DNA from: Acidobacteriota bacterium
GTDB taxonomy: Bacteria; Acidobacteriota; Terriglobia; Bryobacterales; Bryobacteraceae
Assembly: GCA_025353165.1 (NCBI GenBank)
Contig: JANXRE010000116.1
Span: 1 to 64,000, forward strand
Reading direction: 5' to 3'
DNA length: 64,000 bases
The translations under genes were made by a program, and so were the position numbers. The notes beneath the pieces are model-generated. The model saw only the letters and a list, made by a program, of their open reading frames with translations, made no database searches and was not told the DNA's origin. Position 1 is the stretch's first letter; every line of letters begins with the position of its first letter. This document shows, piece by piece, positions 36,064 to 45,169 of the stretch.

Positions 36064-36477
36064 TTACTTAGGCATTACAACGGAGTCAATCACGTGAATG
36101 ACTCCGTTGGTGGACAGGATGTCCGTCTTGATCACCTTGGCGTCATTGATCATCACCGATCCGTTTGAAGCTTTGACCGTCAGTTCCTGGCCGTTGACGG
36201 TCTTCGCCGTCTTCAATGTCGCGACGTCCTTCGCCAACACCGTGCCCGGCACGACGTGGTACGTCAGGATCCCTTGCAGCTTGGCCTTGTTTTCCGGTTT
36301 CAAAAGGTTCTCTACAGTGCCGGCCGGCAGCTTTGCGAAGGCCTCATCGGTGGGTGCAAAAACGGTAAAAGGCCCCGTGCCTTTCAGGGTGTCAACCAGT
36401 CCGGCGGCCTTGACAGCGGCCACTAGTGTTTTGAAGGATCCGGCGGCTACAGCCGTATCCACAATATCGTGCATCAT
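36064..36477 (-). CDS. Fasciclin-domain protein
   Basis: A 137-residue single fasciclin (FAS1) domain: [54 protein letters not shown] and [16 protein letters not shown]1 domains mediate adhesion. No signal peptide is present from ATG 36477; the strong AAAGGAG upstream supports that start, so it appears cytosolic or exported in an unknown way. Confidence 0.9.
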   Translation of the reverse strand: MMHDIVDTAVAAGSFKTLVAAVKAAGLVDTLKGTGPFTVFAPTDEAFAKLPAGTVENLLKPENKAKLQGILTYHVVPGTVLAKDVATLKTAKTVNGQELTVKASNGSVMINDAKVIKTDILSTNGVIHVIDSVVMPK

Positions 36478-36779
36478 GTGAGCGTTCTCCTTTATTTCGA
36501 GTCTAAAAATGGTCGATCCGCCTCTGCGCCCGTTCTGGTAACGTCCAACCGACAGATCGACACTAATTTGACTTCGGGTATTGCGCAGAGGACGTAGAAA
36601 ATCTTGCAGGCTCCGTCTGCTTGTGCGTGGGTGTTGGTAATGGCTCCGAGGAAGCCCCGGTATGCTCGCGCGACGCTGTCGCGGCCGAAAACGCATCGGC
36701 ACATTAATGGAGGCATCTGACAAAGGTAACGTGACACGCGGAACTAAACATCGCACTGGCCCAAAGAAGTCAGGACGAA

Positions 36780-37079
36780 GGGGCGCTACTGCTCAAATGC
36801 GATTCGCGCCGACGAGGACCTGCTGTATCGGAACACAAGAAAGTACCAGTGGAATGTCGCCGGGCCGCACTTCCAGGAGCTGTACAAGTTCTTCGAGGCG
36901 CCCGCGGGAGTAGCCGGAAGGATATCCGGAAGCCCGGCAAAAGCTAGATGAGCTGATGGCCGACCACGAAACGGTTGGTTAAAAACTGAGAGCGGTTGCG
37001 ACACTTGTACTGACACGTGCAGCGCGATTTGGGAAGTGCCGATTTCCTCGGCGGGCAAATGGAGATGTTTGGCTGATGC
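36780..37079 (+). pseudogene. dps-like ferritin, multiple indels and internal deletion
   Basis: SNAIRADEDLLYRNTRKYQW and NVAGPHFQELYKFFE match the first helix of Dps (including the HWN-type region as QWN). After about 30 disordered codons KLDELMADHET, then a short piece GSADFLGGQMEM in another frame match later helices. Most of the central helices are missing. Remnant of a DNA-protecting ferritin. Confidence 0.6.
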
Positions 37080-37181
37080 GAAACAGATTTCCAGCCATCA
37101 TTGCCAACTGCACCCCCATCCACACTGGCCGCATTTCTTACGCCGGATCGCCGATGCACTATTCGTACTGGAAGGGGTCAG

Positions 37182-37301
37182 CTAGTCCTTCTTGTGGGCC
37201 TGCTTGACTAATCTCCGCATTTCAAGGAAGGTAAACGTCAGACCGCCAGCCACCAAGAGAGAAGTAAACAACCCCACTACGAATATTGCTGTATCGGACA
37301 A
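37182..37301 (-). CDS. 39-residue single-TM protein, TTG start
   Basis: Reads MSDTAIFVVGLFTSLLVAGG and then LTFTFLEMRRLVKQAHKKD: one TM helix plus a basic tail. The TTG start directly follows the TAA of the gene below with no gap, and GGAGG lies inside that gene's end. No family recognised. Confidence 0.6.
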   Translation of the reverse strand: MSDTAIFVVGLFTSLLVAGGLTFTFLEMRRLVKQAHKKD

Positions 37302-37481
37302 TTAGCGCCTCCGAGCCACGTGAAAATAGACAGCGGTACAAATGATCGAAGGTACCCATAGACCGACGAAGATGCCGGCGTTCTTGTTAACAGACATTCC
37401 GAATCCGAACCACAGTGATACCGAAAATAGGAAGGACAGGAATGCTGCCAGGAGAATCAGGAGGTCGCCTTTACTGAACAT
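37302..37481 (-). CDS. 59-residue two-TM protein
   Basis: MFSKGDLLILLAAFLSFLFS, then VSLWFGFGMSVNKNAGIFVG, then LWVPSIICTAVYFHVARRR. Two TM helices with a short loop and an Arg-rich end. First gene of a two-gene operon with the 39-residue protein. Not matched to a named family. Confidence 0.65.
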   Translation of the reverse strand: MFSKGDLLILLAAFLSFLFSVSLWFGFGMSVNKNAGIFVGLWVPSIICTAVYFHVARRR

Positions 37482-37635
37482 GAGAAGTTGCTCCGAAAGT
37501 ATTCATACTCCATTAGATGCGGTTGTGAGGCAAAAGACTTGAAACCTTTTTTGACCGGATCGCGCAGCGTGAGCGTCCGGTTGAAGGTTAAAGCCTAGAC
37601 GATTGGTGGAAACCGGCCAGGCTCGCGGCTCTACT

Positions 37636-38592
37636 TTATCGGCCAGCAATGATCCGCTTGGCCACAGCTAACCCAGACAGGAATGCCCCTTCGATGCGGG
37701 GTCCCCCGAACGCATCACTAGCCAATGCTAGAGGTGCAGGGTCGAGCGTGAAAAGGTAAGGCTCGGCAAGTGTGGCGACTGGCTGGCTATATCTCCAACG
37801 GTGCAGCTGCCAGGTCAGCAGTTGGCTTCCGAGCCAAGGCTTGGCCGCGTCGAGGAGCAGTTGAGCCACCTCGTCCTGCGGAGCTTCAAAATAGGATCGC
37901 GTAAAATCCGCCTGCGCATGGATGGTCAGGGCTGCGTTCCCGAACGAAATTCCCTTTTGCGTATTGTCCGCGATAAACGCGATTGGTCCGCTATCCAATT
38001 TAACGCAACCGGGCGGTGGAACCTGGCTCGGTCCCCCGAGCGTCGCCAACAGGGCGAAGCAGGGATTATAAGCGATGTTGTTCAGGCTGGAGACAATGTC
38101 CGCTGGTAAGCAATCCACACAATGGGCAAGTAAAGCCATCGACTGCGGCGCGGGTGGCGTGAGCAGTAGAGTGCCCGCGCTAAACTCTTGTCCCGCGTCT
38201 GTCAGAATTCGCCAGCCCTTTTCCGCAGGCTCAACCCGCTCTACGGTTGTTTGGCTCCTAAGGTCGAGCGGCCTCGCGAGCTCATTCACGATGCCGCTCA
38301 TGCCTTCGACTCCGCGATAGCGAACATGTCCCGATTCAGTAAACCAGGGCTTTGCCCATCCGGAAGCTTCCCATCGTTCGACCGCCGCTTGGAACCTGGA
38401 GTCACGCACAGTGAAGAATTGCGCACCATGGTCGAGCCGGCTCTGTCCAATCCGCCGCGTCGCCATCCGACCACCGGCGCTGCGACCTTTCTCGAGCAGT
38501 ACAACTTCCCAACCGCTCTGGCACAGAACGTCTGCTGCGGTCAGGCCGGCTATGCCCGCTCCAACGATCAGGCAGGAACTCGTTTGACCCAT
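37636..38592 (-). CDS. Renalase-like FAD-dependent oxidoreductase
   Basis: A 318-residue flavoprotein. The N-terminal Rossmann motif CLIVGAGIAGLTAADVLCQS and the GRMATRR motif (SAGGRMATRRIGQSRLDHGA QFF) are typical of the renalase/NAD(P)-binding amine-oxidase group. The C-terminal end GPRIEGAFLSGLAVAKRI is the second FAD-contacting motif. Substrate unknown. ATG 38592 fits the family start; ten residues more are possible. Confidence 0.88.
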   Translation of the reverse strand: MGQTSSCLIVGAGIAGLTAADVLCQSGWEVVLLEKGRSAGGRMATRRIGQSRLDHGAQFFTVRDSRFQAAVERWEASGWAKPWFTESGHVRYRGVEGMSGIVNELARPLDLRSQTTVERVEPAEKGWRILTDAGQEFSAGTLLLTPPAPQSMALLAHCVDCLPADIVSSLNNIAYNPCFALLATLGGPSQVPPPGCVKLDSGPIAFIADNTQKGISFGNAALTIHAQADFTRSYFEAPQDEVAQLLLDAAKPWLGSQLLTWQLHRWRYSQPVATLAEPYLFTLDPAPLALASDAFGGPRIEGAFLSGLAVAKRIIAGR

Positions 38593-39299
38593 ACTTTCAT
38601 CTTGACGCGTACTGGCTACCATTGCCAGGCCGTATTTTACTGGCCCCCCTCGGACCTGGCACGCCTTGTGGTGCCCCTCCTATTGGAAGTGGCGGCAACA
38701 CCGCGCTTGCCCAGTTAACCAAAAACGCAGTACGTGGAGGAGAGGCTGAGAAACTCGGCCGCACCTTAACCGGCTCTGCGCGAGAATTCGAAGAAGTGGG
38801 CAATTGGCGGAGACTTCAGCGTTTTGCCCTTCTTGGGATTTCCGGCACCTTGGCTCAGGTCCTGAGCTCGCTCTGTGAGCTGGAAGACTGCTGAAACTGC
38901 CCAATCTCCGAGGGCCCGAACCCTTGGATCAGTGGGGCCGACACGAGAGCCGATGGTGGCCGTAACGTAATTGAGTAAAAAGGGCGTGTTTGTGTTTCGG
39001 CTTCATTCTGGGGCGTGCGGTTCCAGCAGTCGGACCCGTCCAAGTCCGCCGGACTCGGCGGGTTGGGCAGCCCGTATGTCGACCAGGGCGGGCAATGGCT
39101 AGATGTATGGAAGCACGAAAAACTGAGCGCTTTCAGTTGGCGGCGGTGATGGATCGCAGGAGGGCGCCAAGAGCCAGTGAATATTGGCGACCAAATAGGG
39201 TCACATCAGCAACGGTTGTTTTTGGGAGAGCAGCGGCTTTTCAATCATCGCCGAACGGCCATCCAGATGCTTCACTATTTCGGTGACTCCTCCTGCGGG
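38593..39299. other. No intact gene seen
   Basis: Neither strand shows a convincing frame. The sequence before 39300 is presumably the lost front of the GlsB-like gene. Confidence 0.4.
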
Positions 39300-39449
39300 A
39301 GCGTCGGAGCTGTGATCGGCGCATGGATGTTCAGCACCTTCGGACAGCCGGGAGTAACGGGAGTAAATCCTTACAGCCCTGTAGTGGCTGTAGTTGGATC
39401 GGTTGTAGTTTTGGTGGCCTATCACGCCCTCTTCCGGCGCTCTGCTTAG
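39300..39449 (+). pseudogene. GlsB/YeaQ/YmgE family protein, C-terminal part
   Basis: VGAVIGAWMFSTFGQPGVTG, then VVAVVGSVVVLVAYHALFRR: the second and third TM helices of the transglycosylase-associated (GlsB/YeaQ) family. The first helix is not found upstream in frame. Confidence 0.6.
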
Positions 39450-39483
39450 GCCCGATTAAAGTACGAAACAAAGGACTATCAAA

Positions 39484-39879
39484 ATGGAACTAACAGCATC
39501 ACCCAATCGTGGCGACAGGGCAACCGATACCGGCGCGACTCTTGTCGAACAGGCATCCAAAGCGGCGTCCCAGTTGAAGGAGAAGGTTTCCGATCTGGGG
39601 CAATCTGCCGTCAACAAGATTGACGGGAGTCGCGATTCAGCAGCCGGTGGGTTGGAAAGCGCGGCAACCGCTCTGCGTGGTAACGCCGAGAAAGTAACAG
39701 GCATTGCTCATTCAACCGCGGACAAGCTCAGGTCGACGGCCGACTACCTCCGGGGGCACGATGCGAAGGCAATGATGGCGGATGTTGGACAGCTCGTCCG
39801 AAGGAACCCGGGTCCTTCGTTGATTGCCGCCACCGCGTTGGGATTCCTGATGGCGCGGGCGTTTCGCAGGAACGACTAG
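39484..39879 (+). CDS. DUF883/ElaB-like membrane-anchored helical protein
   Basis: A 131-residue protein. An amphipathic helical body (TLVEQASKAASQLKEKVSDL) and repeats of Ala/Glu/Lys lead to a C-terminal TM anchor (NPGPSLIAATALGFLMARAF). Resembles DUF883/ElaB proteins that tether ribosomes to the membrane in stationary phase. Its stop overlaps the next start by one base. Confidence 0.65.
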   Translation: MELTASPNRGDRATDTGATLVEQASKAASQLKEKVSDLGQSAVNKIDGSRDSAAGGLESAATALRGNAEKVTGIAHSTADKLRSTADYLRGHDAKAMMADVGQLVRRNPGPSLIAATALGFLMARAFRRND

Positions 39880-40232
39880 TGCCGGAAAGAGTGAACATGC
39901 CTGGCAGCGTTCGCTCGGTATCCGATGTCCTGCGGGACATTATCGGCAACGTTCAAGAGATCGTGCGGTCTGAGGTTCGCCTCGCCAAGGAGGAACTCCG
40001 CGAGGAGGCGCGCCAAGCAAAACCCGCAGGTCTGCTACTCGTGCTTGGCGCCCTCGCTGCGGCCTTTGCGATTCTCTTTTTGCTGCTGGCGATCGTCTAT
40101 GCATTGTCAATCATTATTCCGAATTGGGCAGCAGGGTTGGTTGTGGCCATGAGCCTGGCAATCGTTGCCGGTGGAATGCTGAGCGCTGGGCGGAAGTGGC
40201 TTGGGCAGATCAACCTAAAACGTAAACTGTAA
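39879..40232 (+). CDS. Holin-X/phage-holin-family membrane protein
   Basis: A 117-residue protein: amphipathic N-terminus (VLRDIIGNVQEIVRSEVRLA), then two TM helices (LLLVLGALAAAFAILFLLLA; AAGLVVAMSLAIVAGGMLSA). This layout is the putative Actinobacterial Holin-X family, common in stress gene clusters; no phage genes are near. GTG 39879 overlaps the preceding TAG; ATG 39897 is an alternative start. Confidence 0.75.
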   Translation: MPERVNMPGSVRSVSDVLRDIIGNVQEIVRSEVRLAKEELREEARQAKPAGLLLVLGALAAAFAILFLLLAIVYALSIIIPNWAAGLVVAMSLAIVAGGMLSAGRKWLGQINLKRKL

Positions 40233-40254
40233 ACAGTCTGAAGGAGAACGTGGA

Positions 40255-40704
40255 ATGGGTACAACAGCGCACCAAATAGCGTCCCACATTGAACGCACTC
40301 GCCATGAGTTAGGTTCGAACATCAATGAGCTGGAGCAGAAGGTCAAATCCGTCACGGACTGGAGGCGCCAATTTGAGGCCCACCCAATGACACTCCTTGG
40401 ACTTGCCTTTGGTGGTGGAGTGCTTCTAGCCTCGATGTTCTCTGGCGGCAATGGTTCCCGCACAAAACGTCGAGTGAACGACTCTGATACGACCCACGGC
40501 GATCGGCGGAATAGCAGAGCGAGCGATGCGTGGGATGGGATCAAAGGCGCTCTCATTGGGGTAGCTGCCAGTCGTTTGATGGATTTCGTTGACGGAGTTC
40601 TACCCGGTTTTAAAGAGCACATGCCGGCTCAAGGCGGGCCTGCGAAGTCCGCGTCAAACCAGCGGGCCGGATTGTCCTCTGAACGATTGCCCGACCGAAT
40701 GTGA
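40255..40704 (+). CDS. DUF3618-like protein
   Basis: A 149-residue protein. HIERTRHELGSNINELEQKV is the DUF3618 N-terminus; a short TM-like segment (LLGLAFGGGVLLASMFSGG) and a second (GALIGVAASRLMDFVDGVL) follow. Usually found next to DUF883 and Holin-X genes, as here. Ribosome-binding site GAAGGAG precedes the ATG. Confidence 0.75.
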   Translation: MGTTAHQIASHIERTRHELGSNINELEQKVKSVTDWRRQFEAHPMTLLGLAFGGGVLLASMFSGGNGSRTKRRVNDSDTTHGDRRNSRASDAWDGIKGALIGVAASRLMDFVDGVLPGFKEHMPAQGGPAKSASNQRAGLSSERLPDRM

Positions 40705-40762
40705 AAAGGAGCCCTACCGTACATATCCGAGCCGAAACATTCGATAGATTCGTGGCGAACGG

Positions 40763-41255
40763 GTGGTCGGTTGCTGGGCCAGCGCCGTTGTCATCTTGCT
40801 CCTTGTTGTTGCATCAGGTTGCGCGACGAAGCCGAGTCCTGCTCGGGCGGACCAAAGCCCCCAACGACAGGCCGGACCGACAGTCGGTGCCAGTGGGTAT
40901 TTTGCCGATACTCTCTTTCGTTCCAATCAGGTGCGTACTGACGGGAGTATTTCGGTGACTCCAAAAGCTGGGCGAAGCCTTTCGAATACCCTCATCCAGA
41001 ATGATTGCCGTCGGCAGACAAGACGTACCTAGGACAACTGGTTGCTGCCAGGACCGGGTTTAGCCAACCCGATTCAATTCCGGAAAACGGGTTACGGAAG
41101 TTGTCGCGGCGGCCCGGCAAGCTGCGGATACGGTCCGCAAAGCCGCAGCGCATCTGCTGCTGTGGTTCTTTGTGGCTTTGTTGATCGGGGCGTTTTGCGC
41201 TAGCTATGCGGCAACCATCGGTGGTCGGCAGCGAGATCACGTTAAGGCGGTTTGA
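40763..41255 (+). pseudogene. Envelope protein broken by indels
   Basis: The N-terminal frame from 40763 has a TM segment (VVILLLVVASGCATKP) and DTLFRSNQVRTDG. A second frame has LPSADKTYLGQLVAARTG (about 41000-41060). A third ends VTEVVAAARQAADTVRKAAA and LLLWFFVALLIGAFCASYAA to TGA 41253-41255. The three join into one plausible protein of about 160 residues; the ends match a membrane-protein family common beside DUF883 genes. Confidence 0.55.
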
Positions 41256-41560
41256 AACGGGAGGACGTTATCCGGTTTAATTCTCTCTATATTATATGCT
41301 TGGAATCCCAATTCCGATCATTATTCTGATCGCCCTATTGTTCGCTAAGGCGTCGCGGAGGCTGGAAGCTCCGTCGCCGTTGTTCCCAGTTCGGGCCGTC
41401 TGCTCGGGAGGGTGTCGCTTGGGTGGCCCGAATGGATGCCATTCAGCGAATGACTCTGGATGCCGCGGCTGGCTGGGAGGTCGTGGCTTGCGCCGCGGTC
41501 GGCGCGTTAAAAAGACGTAGGCTCTGCCTACAGTACCAATCTAAAACCCTGGAAAATAGA

Positions 41561-42028
41561 ATGACTACAACCAAACGAGACATCACAAGAGAAAAGCTGA
41601 TCGAGGCACTGAACGAAGATTTGTCGCGCGAATATCACGCGATCATATCCTACGTGAACTACTCACAGGTGCTCAAGGGAGCCGCTTACATGAACATCGC
41701 CGACGAGCTCGCCATTCACGCGGCCGAAGAGTTAGCGCATGCCCTACAGATTGCAAATCACGTCGACTATCTCGGGGGCATGCCGTCCGTTACCCCGAAG
41801 CCGGTAAAGACTTCGGAAAAAGCGGAGGACATGCTGCGCTTCGATCTCGAGAGCGAGAAAATAACGATTGCCCACTACCGTCGTCGCGTGAAGCAGGCCG
41901 AGCATCTGAATGAATATGCGATTGCTGAAAGTCTGCGTACGATCCTGATGCAAGAGCAGGACCATCTAATCGCGCTGGCAACCGCGCTGGGCATCGACGC
42001 GCCCAATCCTGGGATCGCGGACGAATAG
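41561..42028 (+). CDS. Ferritin-like/bacterioferritin-type protein
   Basis: A 155-residue four-helix protein: LIEALNEDLSREYHAIISYV, IADELAIHAAEELAHALQIA, RFDLESEKITIAHYRRRV and LRTILMQEQDHLIALATALG. The E-xx-H and EELAHA residues form a diiron site. Likely iron storage or oxidative protection. ATG 41561 begins at the family start; an upstream GTG frame is unrelated. Confidence 0.85.
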   Translation: MTTTKRDITREKLIEALNEDLSREYHAIISYVNYSQVLKGAAYMNIADELAIHAAEELAHALQIANHVDYLGGMPSVTPKPVKTSEKAEDMLRFDLESEKITIAHYRRRVKQAEHLNEYAIAESLRTILMQEQDHLIALATALGIDAPNPGIADE

Positions 42029-42442
42029 AGCCCACTCGCATCGAAGGAAGGGCGCCCCAAGGCTGGACCCGAGGAAAACAAGGAACTGAGCGGAAGCTCG
42101 CTCCTTTGGTCTTAAATAAACAGGATCGTCGGCGCGATTACGACGGTCCCGAATCATTTGGTTGAACGCGTCGACTTTGGACGGATCGCCGTCCTGAGCG
42201 GGAGTAAGGCTTCGCATCGGAGCCTTTAATCCCGCGATGGACACTCGGCCGTCAGACAGATTGCGGGGATAGCCGATACCAATTCACTTGGCCGGAGGGC
42301 GGCCATCTCAGTGATGTGCGTTCCCTCGCAACACACCTATCGCCGTAATGAGTCCGGGCTACTGAAGAGCCCCAGCGGCTCGTCAACGCACCGTCCAGCA
42401 GATCCTTGTCTCTCACCGGGGCGCAGTCTAAGAAGAACTGCC
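42029..42442. other. Mostly empty; possible small frame on minus strand
   Basis: A minus-strand frame beginning near 42244 (SIAGLKAPMRSLTPAQDGDP) looks partly coding but has no start signal or recognisable family. Confidence 0.3.
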
Positions 42443-42600
42443 CTACCACGCCGCAGGCAGGTCCCAGCCGGGGGTCCAGGCGACGCGGGATTTTGTGTTG
42501 TAGGCCTTGTTGGTTATGAAGCAGGCGATCTCGATGTCGGTGGGGAAGGACTTTTGCAGGGTCTTGATGAAGTAACGGCCGCGGCCCGCCGGTTCCGATC
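42443..42600 (-). pseudogene. C-terminal fragment of unknown protein
   Basis: RYFIKTLQKSFPTDIEIACF then ITNKAYNTKSRVAWTPGWDL and PAAW before TAG. Looks like a protein end with no start; the upstream part reads in another frame. Confidence 0.35.
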
Positions 42601-42647
42601 ACGACGACGCGGATGCAAAGTATACAGTCGAATATCCAAATGCATGG

Positions 42648-42694
42648 GCGTCGCCAAGAGTGGCGACGCGGCACGCAGGAGTGCGTGCGCCACG
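42648..42694 (+). repeat. REP-like double-palindrome element, copy 3
   Basis: GCGTCGCCA-AGAG-TGGCGACGC plus GCACGCA-GGAG-TGCGTGC, same orientation as copy 2. It sits in the gap after the HD-GYP gene and could stabilise or end its mRNA. Confidence 0.85.
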
Positions 42695-42707
42695 AGCCCG
42701 AAGCGGC

Positions 42708-43793
42708 TTACTTCTTCAGTTCGCGGATGAGATTCGCCAGCGACGCGGGGATGCTGTCGCGCTCCAGGGAGGCCCCGGCGATCTCCGCGAATACGGATGT
42801 CAGATCCGGATCGCGCCAGCCTTTTTGAACTTCTTGCTCCATGGTGCGCAGGGCATCGGCGTGAGAGAGGGCGTGCTTGTAGGACCGGGCAGTCGTCAGC
42901 GCGTCGTAGATGTCCGCGGTCTGGAGGATGCGCGCCAACAGTGGAATCGCTTCGCCGCGCAGGCCGTCCGGGTATCCGGTTCCGTCCCAATGCTCATGAT
43001 GGCTGCGAATGATCGGCAGTACGGGGGCCAGAGATTTCATGGGACGGCAGATCGCCTCTCCGCGCACGGTATGCGTGCGCATGATCTCCCATTCGTCCGC
43101 GGTCAACTTTCCCGGTTTGAAGAGGATGTCGTCACGAACCACGATCTTACCGATGTCGTGCAGATAACCGCCGCGGTAGAGGACGACCAGATCCGGACGC
43201 GTCAACCCGAGCGCGTTCCCAAGCGCCACGCTGTATGCCGAAAGCCGGGCGCAGTGGCCGCCCGTGTACTCGTCGCGGCTTTCGATGGCCTGGCCGAGCG
43301 CGAAGATAATCGCTTCGGCCTCGTCGAGGGAATCGATGAGCGCCTTGTTCCGCAGCATGGCCCGGACGCGCGTGCGCACGATGGCGGGATGCAATGGTTT
43401 CGTCAGGAATTCGTCGGCGCCCGACTCAATCCCCGCGACCTCGTTCTCGATGCCCGGGACGCTGGTGACGATCAAAATGGGAACCAGCCGTGTTTCGCGG
43501 CGATGTTTCACCAGCCGGCAGAACTCCAGCCCGTTCATCTCCGGCATCACCAGCTCCGTGATGATCAGGTCGACGCGCTCGCGCTCCAGTATCGCGAGCG
43601 CTTCGGATGGACGTTTCGCCTCCAGGATGTGGTACGGCGCGGTCTTAAGAACCGCCCGCAGCAGGCGGCGATTGATGTCGGCGTTGTCCAGGAGCAGGAC
43701 GGTGCGGCAGGACTCCTCCAGCAGGTCGTCCCATTCTGCCGGGACCACGCCAGCCGCGGATGTCTCGTCAATCTGAATCTGATGAGCCGGCAA
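42708..43793 (-). CDS. HD-GYP regulator with a phosphosite-altered receiver
   Basis: A 361-residue protein: receiver domain (about 30-145) and HD-GYP phosphodiesterase (about 160-350). The HD-GYP motifs are present: HDIGK, HHEHWDGTGYPDGL and the GHCARLSAYS start. In the receiver, the usual phosphoacceptor Asp is Glu80 (DLIITELVMP), while the acidic pocket D36 and the late KPL lysine remain. HD-GYP enzymes degrade c-di-GMP; the Glu might mimic the phosphorylated, constitutively on state. Divergent from der, 80 bp away. Confidence 0.9.
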   Translation of the reverse strand: MPAHQIQIDETSAAGVVPAEWDDLLEESCRTVLLLDNADINRRLLRAVLKTAPYHILEAKRPSEALAILERERVDLIITELVMPEMNGLEFCRLVKHRRETRLVPILIVTSVPGIENEVAGIESGADEFLTKPLHPAIVRTRVRAMLRNKALIDSLDEAEAIIFALGQAIESRDEYTGGHCARLSAYSVALGNALGLTRPDLVVLYRGGYLHDIGKIVVRDDILFKPGKLTADEWEIMRTHTVRGEAICRPMKSLAPVLPIIRSHHEHWDGTGYPDGLRGEAIPLLARILQTADIYDALTTARSYKHALSHADALRTMEQEVQKGWRDPDLTSVFAEIAGASLERDSIPASLANLIRELKK

Positions 43794-43873
43794 AGCTTCG
43801 ATCGCCCTACTTCAAATATCGGCGGATTGGGCGGTGGTGTTTAGATCCCGGCCGCGAATGTTAGCGTAGGAAC

Positions 43874-45169
43874 ATGGCAGAACTCCCGGTCGTCGTCATC
43901 GTCGGACGGCCGAACGTCGGCAAATCGACACTTTTCAACGCGATCACCGGCCAGCGGCGCGCGATTGTCGGCAACGAGCCGGGCATTACTCGCGACCGGC
44001 TGCACGGTGCCGCCGAATACGCCGGGCGCCGGTTCGAGCTGATCGATACCGGCGGCATCATCGTCGCCGACGATGAGATGATCCCCGCCCAAATCCTGAA
44101 GCAGGCGCGGGTGGCGCTGGCGCGCGCCGCGGAAATCGTCTTCCTCATCGACGGCCGGACCGAGATCACCGGCGCCGACCGCGATCTGGCCGCCATGCTG
44201 CGGAAACTGGGGAAGCCGGTCGCGGTGGCGGTCAACAAGATCGACCCGCAGTCGCGCGATCTAACCATCGACGAGTTTCGCTTGCTCGGGTTCGCGGATG
44301 TGTTCCCGGTTTCGGCCGAGCACCGGCTGGGGCTCAACGACCTGCTGGATCACGTCACCCGCGAGTTCCCGGAGGTCGAGGCGGAGCCCGAGGCCGAAGG
44401 AGACCAGCCGAAGACCATCTCGGTGGCGATCATCGGGCGGCCCAACGTGGGAAAGTCCACGCTGCTGAACGCGCTGGTCGGATCCGAGCGGGCCATCGTG
44501 TCGCCGGTGGCGGGCACCACGCGCGACGCGATTGACGAAACGGTGGAGGTGGACGGCAAGAAGTTCACGTTCGTCGATACGGCCGGCATTCGGCGGAAGG
44601 CCAAGACGCGCGAGATGGCGGAGAAGCTCAGCGTGGTGATGGCGCGGCGGAATATCCGCATGGCCAACGTGGTACTGCTGGTGCTGGATGCGTCGGAGGG
44701 CATCGTCGGCCTGGACGCGACCATCGCCGGATATTCGCATGAAGAGGGCCGGTCGCTGGCGATCGTGGTGAACAAATGGGACGCGGCGGTGGACAAGAAC
44801 CAGGCGCGGTTTCGGGAGAAGGTGCAGGACGCGCTGAAGTTCCTCGACTACGCCGCCATCGCTTTCGTTTCCGCTAAGCAGGGTCGCGGCATCCGGCCTC
44901 TGTTCGGTCTGATCCGGAAGGGTTTCGAAGCCGCGTCGCGACGGATCAGCACGGGCGAGCTGAACCGTTTTGTCGAGCGGATTCCCCACCACCAGAACGT
45001 CAAGATCTTCTATATGACTCAGGCGTCGGTGCGGCCGCCCGTTTTCGTGGTTTTCACGGACCGGGGCAGCCACCTGCACTTCTCGCAGGAACGGTTTATC
45101 GTCAATCAGTTGCGGAAGCGGTTCGGTTTCGAGGGCACGCCCATCGAACTCAAGACGCGGCGGCGATGA
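43874..45169 (+). CDS. der: Ribosome biogenesis GTPase Der
   Basis: A 431-residue double GTPase with two G1 motifs (GRPNVGKST at 11-19 and again at about 195-203), two DTGGI/DTAGI G3 motifs, NKID and NKWD G4 motifs, and the KH-like C-terminal domain (FYMTQASVRPPVFVVFTDRG). Essential for 50S assembly. Convergent with the FAH gene with a 20-bp overlap of 3' ends. Confidence 0.97.
   Translation: MAELPVVVIVGRPNVGKSTLFNAITGQRRAIVGNEPGITRDRLHGAAEYAGRRFELIDTGGIIVADDEMIPAQILKQARVALARAAEIVFLIDGRTEITGADRDLAAMLRKLGKPVAVAVNKIDPQSRDLTIDEFRLLGFADVFPVSAEHRLGLNDLLDHVTREFPEVEAEPEAEGDQPKTISVAIIGRPNVGKSTLLNALVGSERAIVSPVAGTTRDAIDETVEVDGKKFTFVDTAGIRRKAKTREMAEKLSVVMARRNIRMANVVLLVLDASEGIVGLDATIAGYSHEEGRSLAIVVNKWDAAVDKNQARFREKVQDALKFLDYAAIAFVSAKQGRGIRPLFGLIRKGFEAASRRISTGELNRFVERIPHHQNVKIFYMTQASVRPPVFVVFTDRGSHLHFSQERFIVNQLRKRFGFEGTPIELKTRRR

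Noticed and set aside
39879-40232. Prophage indicated by a holin-family gene
   Set aside because: Holin-X proteins occur in stress clusters; no phage structural, integrase or lysis genes are present.
40763-41032. Free-standing small lipoprotein with VASGC lipobox
   Set aside because: The downstream frames continue the same protein, so it is better read as the front of a broken membrane-protein gene.
41296-41520. Small membrane protein starting MLGIPIPIIILIALL
   Set aside because: Only the first 17 residues look like a TM helix; the rest is Arg/Gly-rich and does not look coding, with no recognisable ribosome-binding site.
45150-45169. Overlapping der and FAH genes as an annotation error
   Set aside because: Both proteins end at family-typical positions; a 20-bp tail-to-tail overlap is ordinary.
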